Below are positions 22,650 to 32,513 of a stretch of DNA of 64,000 nt, one piece after another. Under the pieces are notes generated by a model. It saw only the letters and a program-made list of their open reading frames with translations, made no database searches and was not told where the DNA came from. This DNA comes from Marthasterias glacialis (taxonomy: Eukaryota > Echinodermata > Asteroidea > Forcipulatida > Asteriidae). The stretch's first letter is position 1. Each line of letters begins with the position of its first letter. The stretch covers positions 1,075,986-1,139,985 of the forward strand of contig OU452239.1 of assembly GCA_911728455.2 (NCBI GenBank), in the 5' to 3' direction. Made by a program: the position numbers and the translations under genes.

Positions 22650-23598
22650 AATATGAAATAAATGTTTGACCTTCTAACATGGAGCCTCTTGGTGGCGCAC
22701 TGCATTGTTACTAGTTCAACTGTTGTTAAGGTAATTCTAAAGTGGGCAGAAATTTTTGCACCAAACTATTCACGAAGAGCGTTTATCTAACTATAACCCT
22801 TATAAATCAATTTTGTTTGTGGAAGTCCTGGGTACCGTATCAAGCAGGAATATTGACTATACCCGATTCATCTCACATCATCATCACAATAGTCGTGGTT
22901 GCCCCATTGTGGAGTCAGTTGGGGCGCATTTTAGGCGACGCGCGCACAGTCAGACATGCACCGTAACTTTACATGCAATTAGACTACAAAAATGGCAGAC
23001 CGTGGTCAGATAGGAACCGCGTGTTACGTCAATGCAATGGAGGTAAATTGTGTGTCATTATACCTTTTTCCCTTCTCGGTAGAGACCGGGTCATGTCGCT
23101 ATTCCCAGATGAATGTTCTTTTTACAAATTTAAATATTCATTGTCACTTTTAGCACCTTTCACAATGCAGCAAAGTAAAGTCTCATGGCCCGAATTACGC
23201 CGTTTTTTAAGAGCATTTTCTCTGAACGAATTTTAACAGATGCTGTTTCAAGACGAATAACATAGTAACCTTTCTCATGGCACGGACAATGCACAAAATA
23301 CATGTATCATGCTAATGGTTTGTACATGGCTGATGGACGTGAAATATTGGTTGGTTCTGAAAATAATTCGTTTTTAGTTTTTTATTAACTACCACTTATA
23401 TTATCATTGGTAAATTCTTTTTTGTACAATACCTTAAGAGGAAGCTTATAACTTTAAGAATAGCTATTTAAAATTGAAATCTAAATTGTGGAGTCAAATC
23501 AACCAATACGAACCAGACATCTGTAAGAATTAATATTGTTATTACCATAGCCAACAATGTATTATAAAATGTTGAAAGCAGATTAGTGCAGCTATGGG
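22650..23598. other. No gene recognised
   Basis: Several short frames at 22740-23240 lack family features. The block around 23440-23520 (AGAATAGCTATTTAAAATTG, GAGTCAAATCAACCAATACG) is related to the repeat words at 30840-30915 and 59700-59845, so it is repeat-derived. Confidence 0.4.
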
Positions 23599-23599
23599 C

Positions 23600-23724
23600 G
23601 ACTTTTGATGTCACTAGGTGGCAGCAGACTCACCAGGTAAATTCATTGTTCTAGGAAATGTGCGCATGCTCAGAACTGCACAAACAATGGAAATTTACCT
23701 GGTAAGTCTGCTGCCACCTAGCGT
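23600..23724. mobile_element. Palindromic MITE with CTAGGTGGCAGCAGAC ends, copy 1
   Basis: CTAGGTGGCAGCAGACTCAC at the left mirrors GTCTGCTGCCACCTAG at the right, with GGTAAATT / AATTTACC inside. About 120 bases. Further copies lie at 39303-39414 and 39892-40000. Confidence 0.85.
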
Positions 23725-23940
23725 TCCGATGTCTGTCATTGCATAAGGATGATAAAAATTGCTCTTTGGAAAAAAAGAGGGATAAAAAGGTCGCTTCCAT
23801 TAAACTTAATGGCTTTATCTCGGTACAGCCATATTGTTTTTCTTCCATACCGGGGTACAGGATGAAAGCGAGACAGAAAGGGAACTTTTATTGTAAATGG
23901 GTACACTATACGAATCTGACAAGGGCTCCCGTAGGAATAT

Positions 23941-24092
23941 GGCCGTTTTCGAATCCCTGGCGTCGGTTTCCGCTAAGGCTTAGGGCTAAGTCCGTCTGCT
24001 ACTTTGGAGCCCCCTACCGAAAGCCTTGTTTTCAAAATTACCGACAGAGTATTAGCCATAGCCAGAGCCGTAGCCGTGTTTCGAAAACGCCT
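23941..24092. mobile_element. Palindromic MITE, TTTCGAAAC family, copy 3
   Basis: The ends GGCCGTTTTCGAATCCCTGG and GCCGTGTTTCGAAAACGCC are inverted; the interior CCCTACCGAAAGCCTTGTTT is shared with the other two copies. Confidence 0.75.
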
Positions 24093-24389
24093 TTATGTGT
24101 TCACATCAGCCCGTGTTTGATTTTTTGCACTTTATACTTCGTTGTAAATTGTGATTTTATGGAAAATAAAACGAAAAGAATAAGTTTATGGATAATATGG
24201 ATGGATCGAGATGTGCTGTATTATTTTATGAAAAATGCTTTAAGCTCGTTACTAACTCCCATCCCCACAAAATTTCAATTTCCATATGATTATTTTGATG
24301 TTTTCTGTCGCATTTATATTTATAAAAATGCAACGGAAAAAATTAAAATGCAACAGAACAATACCCACTGACCATTATTTATAAATAAC

Positions 24390-24865
24390 CGTTTTATAAC
24401 CTAACTCTGACCCTAACCTTAACCATTTTTATTTAGATATCATGTTTAAGTAAAAAAAAAAAAATAAATAAAAATAAAAAAATTGAATAAATAACCCTAG
24501 CCTAACCCTAACCCTAAAACCCTAACCCTATCCCTAACAATTTTTATATTTATATCATGTTACTGCTTAAACAAGTTATTCAAAAACACTAAAAACCGAC
24601 TGTCAAAAATAGTCTCCTGTTCCAACGGAGGGTTAAGAAGTGAAATTAGTAAAAAACAAAAAACAAAAAACTAACCCTAACCCTAACCCTAAAGCCCTAA
24701 CCCTAACCCTAATAACCCTAACCCTATAACCCTTACCCTAGTAATCCTAACCCTAAAACCCTAATCCTAAAATGAAGGCCAATCGTGTCATTGAAGTGCA
24801 CTTCCTATTCCTAAAAAAACCTAACCATAACCCTAACCGTAAAACCCTAACCCTAAAACCCTAAC
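24390..24865. repeat. Interstitial telomere-like repeats (CCCTAA)n, degenerate
   Basis: Runs of CCCTAA units interrupted by A-rich spacers occur at 24400-24420, 24495-24535, 24672-24765 and 24815-24870. CCCTAA on the plus strand corresponds to TTAGGG on the minus strand, the common metazoan telomere unit. The spacer wording (AAATTTTTATATTTATATCATG) itself repeats, so the region expanded locally rather than being a clean telomere fusion. Confidence 0.9.
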
Positions 24866-25054
24866 CCCCAAAATGATGGGTCCAATCGGTCATGAAAGCG
24901 CGCTTCCTATTCGTCTAACCCGGAGACCCCTACTAACCAATCAGGTCACGAAAAGAGGAGTGGGCAACATAGCCGTCTTGACCATTGGTTGCTTTTTTTT
25001 TGACGCAAAACAGTAGCCAATAAGAAGTCGCAAAACGAGGAGCGGCGCTGCACA

Positions 25055-25314
25055 ATATGTGACTCAGTCTGTTTGAATGAGACACTTTGAGGTAAAAATG
25101 TAAATTTCAATTTCATCATGTAGGGCATCTTCCAAGGATTAAAACGACACCACACTGACCTCTATACAGAGTTTACGGTTCCAATCCAGAACAGTCAACT
25201 CTGTAGAGGTCAGTGTGGTGTCTTTTTAATCCTTGGAAGATGCCCAACATGATAAAATTTGGACTTAAATTTTTACCTCAAAGTGTCTCATTTACACAGG
25301 CTGAGTCACATATT
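25055..25314. mobile_element. Palindromic MITE, TATGTGACTC family, copy 1
   Basis: ATATGTGACTCAGTCTGTTT on the left mirrors GGCTGAGTCACATAT on the right. Long inner arms such as GGCATCTTCCAAGGATTAAA / TTTAATCCTTGGAAGATGCC flank a short centre near 25175. A closely similar copy sits at 41763-42017 inside an intron of the Mesh-like gene. Confidence 0.92.
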
Positions 25315-25318
25315 ATAA

Positions 25319-25918
25319 TTAACTCTGGGCCGTGGAGGAGGGCCCGCCAGTAAGAAATCACGAATTATGAGCCGTGGGAAAGGCTGGGGTCACTGGCAGA
25401 ACGAAAAGGAGGGTAAGATTAGATAGCGAGCGCCGCGAGAGGGCGGTCGTATATTGTTTTTAAACTCTTGTTGATATTACCGCGGCAGCTGCTGTCACAT
25501 TTGAAACGAAGATTGTTTACACGGGATGATTTGGGGGTCCTTGCTCTGCGACCATAAAAACGTTTTCAACCCTGTAGAATTGTTCAAACTTTCTGTTCCT
25601 AGCCAGATACATTCTTCAACCCTTCTAGACAGGTAAGGACCAAAGTTTACTTCACTTCCATGGATATAAAGTGACAGCACTAGTGTTAGTGTTACTGTAT
25701 TGTAGTACTACTAATACTATTATGGTACCTGCATATATGTATCAGGGAAAATATTGATCGTTAGATGATTAGTGGCGAAACCACTAAGAAGGGGTGGAGG
25801 GATGGTGGGGGAGAGGGTCTGGAGCCCCCTCGCTCATAACCCCTGCCTCCCTCTCGCGCCCCAAATGACATCGAAAAAATGCACAAATCAATTGTTTGTT
25901 ACATTAGAATAGATAGCC
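25319..25918. other. No gene recognised
   Basis: A GC-richer patch lies at 25325-25450. No frame or paired splice sites could be supported. Confidence 0.4.
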
Positions 25919-26003
25919 TAGCCCCATACATTGTGCCAATACGCTGGACTTCGTCAAAGAAGAGGAGGGAGTCCAGCGTATTGGCACAGTATGGGGCTAT
26001 AGA
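25919..26003. repeat. Near-perfect hairpin
   Basis: TAGCCCCATACATTGTGCCA plus ATACGCTGGACT (25919-25950) pairs with AGTCCAGCGTATTGGCACAG plus TATGGGGCTA (25970-26000), leaving a loop of about 19 bases with one mismatch visible. It has no family relative elsewhere in the window. Confidence 0.85.
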
Positions 26004-26098
26004 TAGCCCATCCCTAAATTATGTCTTTGCCCCCGCTTCCCCCCCCCCTCCTTCCCAAAAGAAAATGTCTGGTTACTGCTACTGTACTTTTTTACTTT

Positions 26099-26277
26099 AA
26101 AGGGGCTGTGTCATGATTATAGCAGTAAATGGAATTACCTAGTTAAAACGCACGCTTGCACGCCCGCGGTCACATCACCCTTTGACCGTGTGTAGTTATC
26201 TGGGTGAGAGTTCTTCTTTCCATGCACAGCCACAGGCCTGCTATAATTATGACGATACAGCCCCTTTACTGGTGTTT
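26099..26277. mobile_element. Palindromic MITE with AAAGGGGCTGT ends, copy 1
   Basis: AAAGGGGCTGTGTCATGATT at the left mirrors ATGACGATACAGCCCCTTTA at the right. The interior holds CATGCACAGCCACAGGCCTG. Copy 2 lies at 29891-30090 and a half copy at 52662-52733. Confidence 0.85.
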
Positions 26278-26324
26278 TAAAATTAATTCTTAAGAGTCAA
26301 TATTACATTCAAACCGGCTGGGCA

Positions 26325-27660
26325 GAGGACCAGTGGCCTTGTGGAAAAGGATTGGTACTCTGAACCCCGTGGTTATGGGTTTAAATCCCTGAAATTCGTT
26401 TTACAATCTTTTTTTGGCCCTCTAAGGTATGTCTTAATATCAGAGGCAAAGAAGTATAGCAAGACCAAAAGCCTAGTGAAAAGGCTTTGGATTCCTGATT
26501 GATTTGTTCAATGTTATCTACTATATCGTGTGTTCATTATTCATTTATTTAGTTCTGGTTGTGAAGCCAAGGATTCTCAGTAAAGCGAACGAACCTCATG
26601 GAGAGAACACAATGAAGGAATTTTTGGTTCCAGACATGGGAGGAAAACCCAAGATAATCATTCCAGGGAAAACCCACGGCCCACGCAATCAGGTAGGGAC
26701 TAACAAAGTCAATCCCGGGTCCTAGAGGTGGAAAGTGAGGAAAAGTACACTACGCCCACCCACCCACCCATGTTCATGTATTAAGGTTAAACTTTTGAAA
26801 GAAAATGTAGTCAGGTGTCGTTTTTGTACTTGATTTAGTTTTATTCATTCTAAGGGTTAAATTTAAACTCAAACACAATCGTATTAAGAGCAGTAGCCTA
26901 GTGGAAGGATTGCGGACTCTGAACAAAATGGTACTTGGTTCGAATCCCCAGTGTTTTTTTTTTGTGGGTGTGTTTTGAACCTTGTTGCTGTGTGTTAACT
27001 CTAAGGTTTAAATTAAAACTCATGCCTAGGATAGTAAGAAGAGCAGCAGCCCAGTATGGAAGAGCTTGGTACTCTGAAACCAATAGTACTGGGTTCGAAC
27101 CCCCAGTGTTGATTTAATGTTGTGCATTCTAAGGATTCAAATTGAATTTGAACGCAAGTAAAATAAGAGGAGCAGCAGCTTGGAAGGGTTCTGGACTCTG
27201 CTGAACCCAATGGTACTGGGTTCGAATCCCTGTTGTTCTTTTTGTACGATGTTGATTTAATGTTCATTTAATGTTCAAGATTTAAAATTAAACACAAGAG
27301 TCAAATGCAAAACAGTGGCCCAGTGGAAGGGCTAGGGACTCTAAACCCAATGGTACTGGGTCGAATCCCTGATGTTCTTTTCGTTCATTGTTGATGTGTG
27401 TTCATTTGTAATATTTGAAAATGAACTCAAACACAAAGCAGTGGCCCAGTGGTAGGGCTAGGGACTCTGAACCCAATGGTACTGGGTTCGAATCCCTGAT
27501 GTTCTTTTTGTTCGTTGTTGATGTGATGTTCATTCTAATATCTAAAATTAAACTCAAATGCAAATTATGCAATAGGAGCAGCGGCCCAGTTGAAGGGCTG
27601 GTACCGGGTTAGAATCCCTGATGTTCTTTTTTGTATGTTGTTCATTCTAAGAATTAAAAT
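26325..27660 (+). repeat. tRNA-Gln-like tandem array, older diverged part
   Basis: About seven direct copies of a tRNA-like block separated by AT-rich spacers (ATTCTAAGG..AAAATTAAACTC). Blocks start near 26330, 26890, 27045, 27170, 27311, 27437 and 27572. The best reads GCAGTGGCCCAGTGGTAGGG, a GGGACTCTGAACCC anticodon-arm with CTG (Gln), then GGTACTGGGTTCGAATCCCT with an intact B box. The last copy has an internal deletion. Units are diverged and of unequal length, unlike the regular array at 28470-29890. Confidence 0.8.
26627..26726 (-). mobile_element. Fragment of tRNA-Glu-type SINE
   Basis: GACATGGGAGGAAAACCCAA, GGGAAAACCCACGG and AATCAGGTAGGGACT match, in minus orientation, the body of the SINE at 54952-55118. 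The tRNA head is missing. Confidence 0.6.
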
Positions 27661-27676
27661 GAAACTCAAACACAAA

Positions 27677-28458
27677 TAGACCAATTGCGCGACAGTGTTG
27701 ACATGCAGTCACGTGACCTCCTACTGGGTATAACACCATACAGCTGATGGCAAAATACGTGTAAAGAGATAGGCCGTGACACAGAGTGAGTACGAAAACA
27801 GTCGATTTTACTTTTGTTAAGTGATAAATTAGTTAATCAGCCCCTTTATTTAAAGTAGTATGTTGTGGCATTAATTTAAATCACATCTCTGTTTCATAAT
27901 TTAACAGAATTCTACTAAAAAGAGGTTTTTCTAGCCATGGTCACCAGTGTCGGACGACTATTTAGCCACCCGCCTGTTAGTTTGTTTGTAATGTAGGCCT
28001 AAATCACTGTAAAAAAAAAGGATAAACCAAACAACGTTAGAAAAGTGAGCATTAATACCTAGCCTTGCAAAATTTCAAATAGGCAAAGGAATCACAGTTT
28101 TGGAAAGCAATATCTTTGGATGATTTCAGCTTCAAAAAAGTTGTTGAAAAGTGTGTGGTGATCGCGGTGATCTGGCCTAGCGTTCCATCGTGCACTGTAC
28201 ACATCTTGCACATTTATACGCCACTTGCACAATTTCCAGGACTTGCTGGAACTATTCTTACTGGCTTTGTTCAGCCACTCGAAGGTCTCTAGTACAAACT
28301 CTGGAATATTTTTCACAGATTTCGAGCAAGAAAAGCCTCAATTGAATAAACTAAATGCAGCAATCATTGTGTACCGCACTTTCCCATTGAGGACGTCGTG
28401 TGTGTTGCAATTTTATACCCAGAAGTGGTCACGTGACGCGGGTCGGGCAATCGGTCTA
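27677..28458. mobile_element. 782-bp element with terminal inverted repeats inside the array
   Basis: The left end TAGACCAATTGCGCGACAG and the reverse complement of the right end, TAGACCGATTGCCCGACCCG, form 16-20-base inverted repeats. Removing it restores the array wording CAAA|TTAAGTAAG exactly, so it is a clean insertion into a unit boundary. No obvious target duplication remains. A minus-strand frame of 74 codons (28316 to 28092) is the only notable frame and is not recognised. Probably a non-autonomous DNA transposon. Confidence 0.75.
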
Positions 28459-28461
28459 TTA

Positions 28462-29890
28462 AGTAAGAGGAGTAGTGGCCGAGTGGAAGGGCGCTGGACT
28501 CCGAGCCCAATTGTACTAGGTTCGAATCCCTGGTGATCTTTTTGTCAATGTTGATTTAATGTTACTTCATTCTAAGGTTTAAAATTAAAGTCGAATGCAA
28601 ATTAAGTAAGAGGAGCAGAGGACCAGTGGAAGGGCTCTGAACTCTGAACCCAGTGGTACTGGGTTCGAACCCGCAGTTTTGATTTAATGTTCTTCATTCT
28701 AAGGTTTAAAATTAAAGTCGAATGCAAATTAAGTAACAGGAGCAGAGGACCAGTGGAAGGGCTCTGGACTCTGAACCCAGTGGTACTGGGTTCGAACCCG
28801 CAGTGTTGATTTAATGTTCTTCATTCTAAGGTTTAAAATTAAAGTCGAATACAAATTAAGTAAGAGGAGCATAGGACCAGTGGAAGGGCTCTGGACTCTG
28901 AACCCAGTGGTACTGGGTTCGAACCCGCAGTGTTGATTTAATGTTCTTCATTCTAAGGTTTAAAATTAAAGTCGAATGCAAATTAAGTAAGAGGAGCAGA
29001 AGACCAGTGGAAGGGCTCTGGACTCTGAACCCAGTGGTACTGGGTTCGAACCCGCAGTGTTGATTTAATGTTCTTCATTCTAAGGTTTAAAATTAAAGTC
29101 GAATACAAATTAAGTAAGAGGAGCAGAGGACCAGTGGAAGGGCTCTGGACTCTGAACCCAGTGGTACTGGGTTCGAACCCGCAGTGTTGATTTAATGTGA
29201 ACTTCATTCTAAGGTTTAAAATTAAAGTCAAATGCAAATTAAGTAAGAGGAACAGAGGACCAGTGGAAAGGCTCTGGACTCTGAACCCAGTGGTACTGGG
29301 TTCGAACCCGCAGTGTTGATTTAATGTTCTTCATTCTAAGGTTAAAAAATTTAAGTCGAATACAAATTAAGTAAGAGGAGCAGAGGACCAGTGGAAGGGC
29401 TCTGGACTCTGAACCCAGTGGTACTGGGTTCGAACCCGCAGTGTTGATTTAATGTTCTTCATTCTAAGGTTTAAAATTAAAGTCGAATGCAAATTAAGTA
29501 AGAGGAGCAGAGGACCAGTGGAAGGGCTCTTGACTCTGAACCCAGTGATACTGGGTTCGAACCCGCAGTGTTGATTCAATGTTCTTCATTCTAAGGTTTA
29601 AAATTAAAGTCGAATACAAATTAAGTAAGAGGAGCAGAGGACCAGTGGAAGGGCTCTGGACTCTGAACCCAGTGGTACTGGGTTCGAACCCGCAGTGTTG
29701 ATTTAATGTTCTTCATTCTAAGGTTTAAAATTAAAGTCAAATGCAAATTAAGTAAGAGGAACAGAGGACCAGTGGAAGGGTATGGGACTCTGAACCCAGT
29801 GGTACTGGGTTTGAATCCCCTGATGATATTTTTGTACATTGATTTTATGTTGTTCATTCTAAAGTTTAAAATTAAACTCAAACACAAACT
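28462..29890 (+). repeat. tRNA-Gln-like tandem satellite, regular 127-bp units
   Basis: About eleven head-to-tail units, with ATTAAGTAAG landmarks at 28601, 28728, 28855, 28982, 29109, 29238, 29366, 29493, 29620 and 29747, a period of 127. Each holds a tRNA-like half (GGACCAGTGGAAGGGCTCTG, GACTCTGAACCCAG, TACTGGGTTCGAACCCG) and an AT-rich linker. Units are almost identical, so amplification is recent. Units alternate between TCGAATGCAAA and TCGAATACAAA types, and a rarer GAGGAACAGAGG variant recurs four units apart. Confidence 0.92.
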
Positions 29891-30090
29891 AAAGGGGCTG
29901 TGGCGTCATTCTTTTAGCAGGCCTGTGGCTGTGCATGAATTATGAACTCTCACCCAGATACTGCACATGTGCGCGCTTGCGGTCAAAACACAAAGGGTAC
30001 CGTCTTTGTCAAACTGTAATGTGACCGACGGTGCGCACGCGTGTGTAGTAACTGGGTTATTTACTGCTGTAATATGACGACAGTACCTTT
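29891..30090. mobile_element. Palindromic MITE with AAAGGGGCTGT ends, copy 2
   Basis: AAAGGGGCTGTGGCGTCATT at the left and ATATGACGACAGTACCTTTA at the right, with AGGCCTGTGGCTGTGCATGA inside. It sits exactly between the regular array and the last tRNA-like unit. Confidence 0.8.
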
Positions 30091-30180
30091 AAGTAAGAGG
30101 AGCAGTGGCCCAGTGACAGGGATTGGTACTCTGAACCAAAAGGTCCCGGGATCGAATCCCGGCTGTGCAAAAACTAACAG
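30091..30180 (+). mobile_element. Solitary tRNA-Gln-like unit
   Basis: AAGTAAGAGGAGCAGTGGCC leads into ACTCTGAACC and GGTCCCGGGATCGAATCCCG, which has a fully paired T stem and intact B box. It may be closest to the founder SINE because its T arm is undamaged. A TTAAATT-rich linker does not follow. Confidence 0.65.
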
Positions 30181-30392
30181 TCTTTTTAAAATTCTCTTTT
30201 TTACTTCAGGGCGGTGGGTGACGACTAGCTGTGTGGCATCGGATAGATAATCGGAAAAGAAATCAGCCCGAGGAATGGAACCAGTGACCTGGTGCCCAGA
30301 ACCCACCACCAACACCTACTTGGGTCCTCCCAGCAACATTTGGATTTTAATTTGATTAACATTTGGTTCATACATCAACCAGAAGCCACACA

Positions 30393-30790
30393 CCTTAAAG
30401 GCATAGTATACCTTTGGTTTTTGGAACCGTACATTTGCCTTAATGCTATATAATTGTAGATATGTACCATAAAACTAACCTGTGTAAATTTCATTTCAAA
30501 AGGTGGCAGCGTTTTTGAGATACCACCAAAAATCTGGAGCGGTTGCGTTCACGCAGAAGTATCCGTCATTGAAATACACATTCTGAGAAGTGTTACGGCC
30601 ATAGCGCTTTTCAGATTCAAATTTTTTGGAATAAAAAGTGATATATTTTTCCATAACTGCAGTACTTCGAAGTAAAACGTTTATAATCAAAATGCATTAT
30701 ACTATCAAAAGCTACTGTACTTCTTACCAAGTAAGTTATTATTGCCATAAATTTTCAGAGTCATTACCAAACGTATACAGACCCTTTGAG
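30393..30790. mobile_element. Non-autonomous DNA element with AAAGGCATAGTATACC end
   Basis: The left end TTAAAGGCATAGTATACCTT and the region CCAAACGTATACAGACCCTT near 30768-30787 are approximately inverted. The interior (GGTGGCAGCGTTTTTGAGAT, ACGCAGAAGTATCCGTCATT) is typical of echinoderm MITE interiors. Ends are eroded. Confidence 0.5.
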
Positions 30791-31089
30791 TAAAGGTATT
30801 GGTACGTAGGAAATAATTATAGGTACTGGGATTCTTCGTTTAATACCTTAAAATTGAGATCAAATTTTTTCTGGTCAAATCAGCCAAAAATCGGACCTGG
30901 CATCTTTAAGGCACGCCTAAAAAATCTTTGATACTGCTACCAGAAATCAACAGGACAAACGCATGCAATAAATAATTTCTGTTGCTACAAAATCTTTATT
31001 GCATCAATTATAACAATTTAATTATGCTTTAGTATTTACATTTTTATTTCCGGGTGGCATTCAAAAAACATAAAACCAACTAAAATTGT

Positions 31090-31535
31090 TTAGCTAACCC
31101 TCCTACTATTTTCAAGAAAGTTGACCAACCTTCTTGGATGGGTGACATACCTTTGCACACACAGTGTACTGTGTATATGCATTCAAAACATGATATAATT
31201 CTAGGTTTGGCATAGTTCATCTATCATTCAAAACAACAGTGAATGGTGATACTGAATGGTCGGACAGTAGGAGGGTTGACTTTGTACTGTTTTGATGCGT
31301 TAACCACATGATATCAATAAATGTAGGCTGGCATAGTTTATTTAGGCTGGAGTACTATCATTCAAAACTACAGTGGAAGATATTGAATGGTCAGACAGTA
31401 GGAGGGTTGACTGTAGACTGTGTAAATGTATTCACCATATGATATCATAAATGTAGGCTGGAGTAGTTCATCTATCATTCAAAACTACAGTGGATGATAT
31501 TGAATGGTCAGACAGTAGGAGGGTTAGCTAGTATA
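31090..31535. repeat. Tandem foldback-type repeat, AACCCTCCTACTGTCTGACC family
   Basis: Direct units of about 115-135 bases, each with GAATGGTCAGACAGTAGGAG, GATATCATAAATGTAGGCTG and TTCATCTATCATTCAAAAC, occupy 31200-31525. Single inverted ends lie at 31097, 36212-36245 and 37084-37160, and further copies at 32385-32560 and 32740-32785. Confidence 0.8.
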
Positions 31536-31729
31536 ATCTTAAATTACAGGAAAATTTCAGTACCAAGAGATGTTGGTCAGCCAAAAGTTGCAATTTACAA
31601 GATGAGGGCCTAGTGTAATTTAAATCAGTATTTAACATTTGGCCTCATTTTCTAATTAACAAGTAGAAACAATTATTAAATAAAGCTTGACAATAACATA
31701 GAAATTCACACAGGTGGCTGATTATGGGT

Positions 31730-31868
31730 TCATTTCATAAAATGTTTAAGATACTATTCTAGCAAACTGGCTTAGCAAAACAGGGTACCAGCCAAAATAC
31801 CATAATTTATTGTGTTGCTTATGACTGGTCCCACACTGATTTTTGCGTAGTAAAATAAATTCACTAAG
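31730..31868. mobile_element. MITE relic with TTTCATAAA end
   Basis: CATTTCATAAAATGTTTAAG, CTGGCTTAGCAAAACAGGGT and ATTCACTAAGCAATTCGCTA resemble the element at 56333-56521 (TTTCATAGAGCTGTTTA ... CTTAACAGCTTTATGGAAAT). Diverged. Confidence 0.45.
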
Positions 31869-31880
31869 CAATTCGCTAAA

Positions 31881-32129
31881 GGACTGATCCCTTAAGCCCC
31901 GCCTACCATAGCAACTGCCAATCAATGGAGCCCATGTGGGTGGTACATAGAATGCATGTGTTCTGCTCTGCACTGCACCTTACACAAAATACTAACACAC
32001 CCAAATGTAAGGAGCTTGCGTACATTTCATAATGGGGTTTTGTTATGTTGGGTTTTTGTCTGGCTTTTAGGCTTGTGTTAGCTTGTGATTGGTTAATGCA
32101 TGAAGGGTGGAGCTTGGATCGGCCTATCA
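31881..32129. mobile_element. MITE, AATAGACCGATC / GCCCCGCCTACC family, copy 1
   Basis: GGACTGATCCCTTAAGCCCC plus GCCTACCATAGCAACTGCC matches the left end of the element at 54478-54949; the right end GGGTGGAGCTTGGATCGGCC is its inverse. Both end sequences are eroded. Confidence 0.65.
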
Positions 32130-32384
32130 TGAAGCTTGTACTATAATAATGTGCTTCAGAACATTCAGAACATATATAGAGAGATGAGGCATGAGATTGT
32201 GCACAACATTGTTGTATTGTACTGGCATTATATCTAATCTTATGCTATCAACTGGCTCTTCCATTTTGAGTAAGTTATCAAATGGCTGTGAGGTCAAGTC
32301 CAGGGCACAAAGGCCATGCCTCAACTGGTCTCTTTTGGAATACCAGCCCATACATGATATCATATTGCAGGCTGGCATAGTTTA

Positions 32385-32513
32385 TCTGACAATCAAAACC
32401 ATGGTGGATAATATTGAATGGTCATATAGTAGGAGGGTGGACTGTGTACAGTGTTGATGCATTCACCACATGATATCATGCGGCAAGCTGGCGTAGTTCA
32501 TTCAAAACCTTAG
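32385..32513. repeat. Further unit of the AACCCTCCTACTG family
   Basis: GAATGGTCATATAGTAGGAG and CACCACATGATATCATGCGG continue the family of 31090-31535 and lead directly into the foldback below. Confidence 0.7.

Noticed and set aside
28462-29890. CRISPR-like repeat-spacer array
   Set aside because: The whole 127-bp unit repeats, with no unique spacers, and the context is animal nuclear DNA.
29706-29945. Small plus-strand frame over the end of the array
   Set aside because: Made of array linker and MITE sequence; no protein character.
26325-30180. Cluster of functional tRNA-Gln genes
   Set aside because: Units lack a paired acceptor stem and have damaged D arms; only the anticodon and T-arm regions resemble a tRNA.
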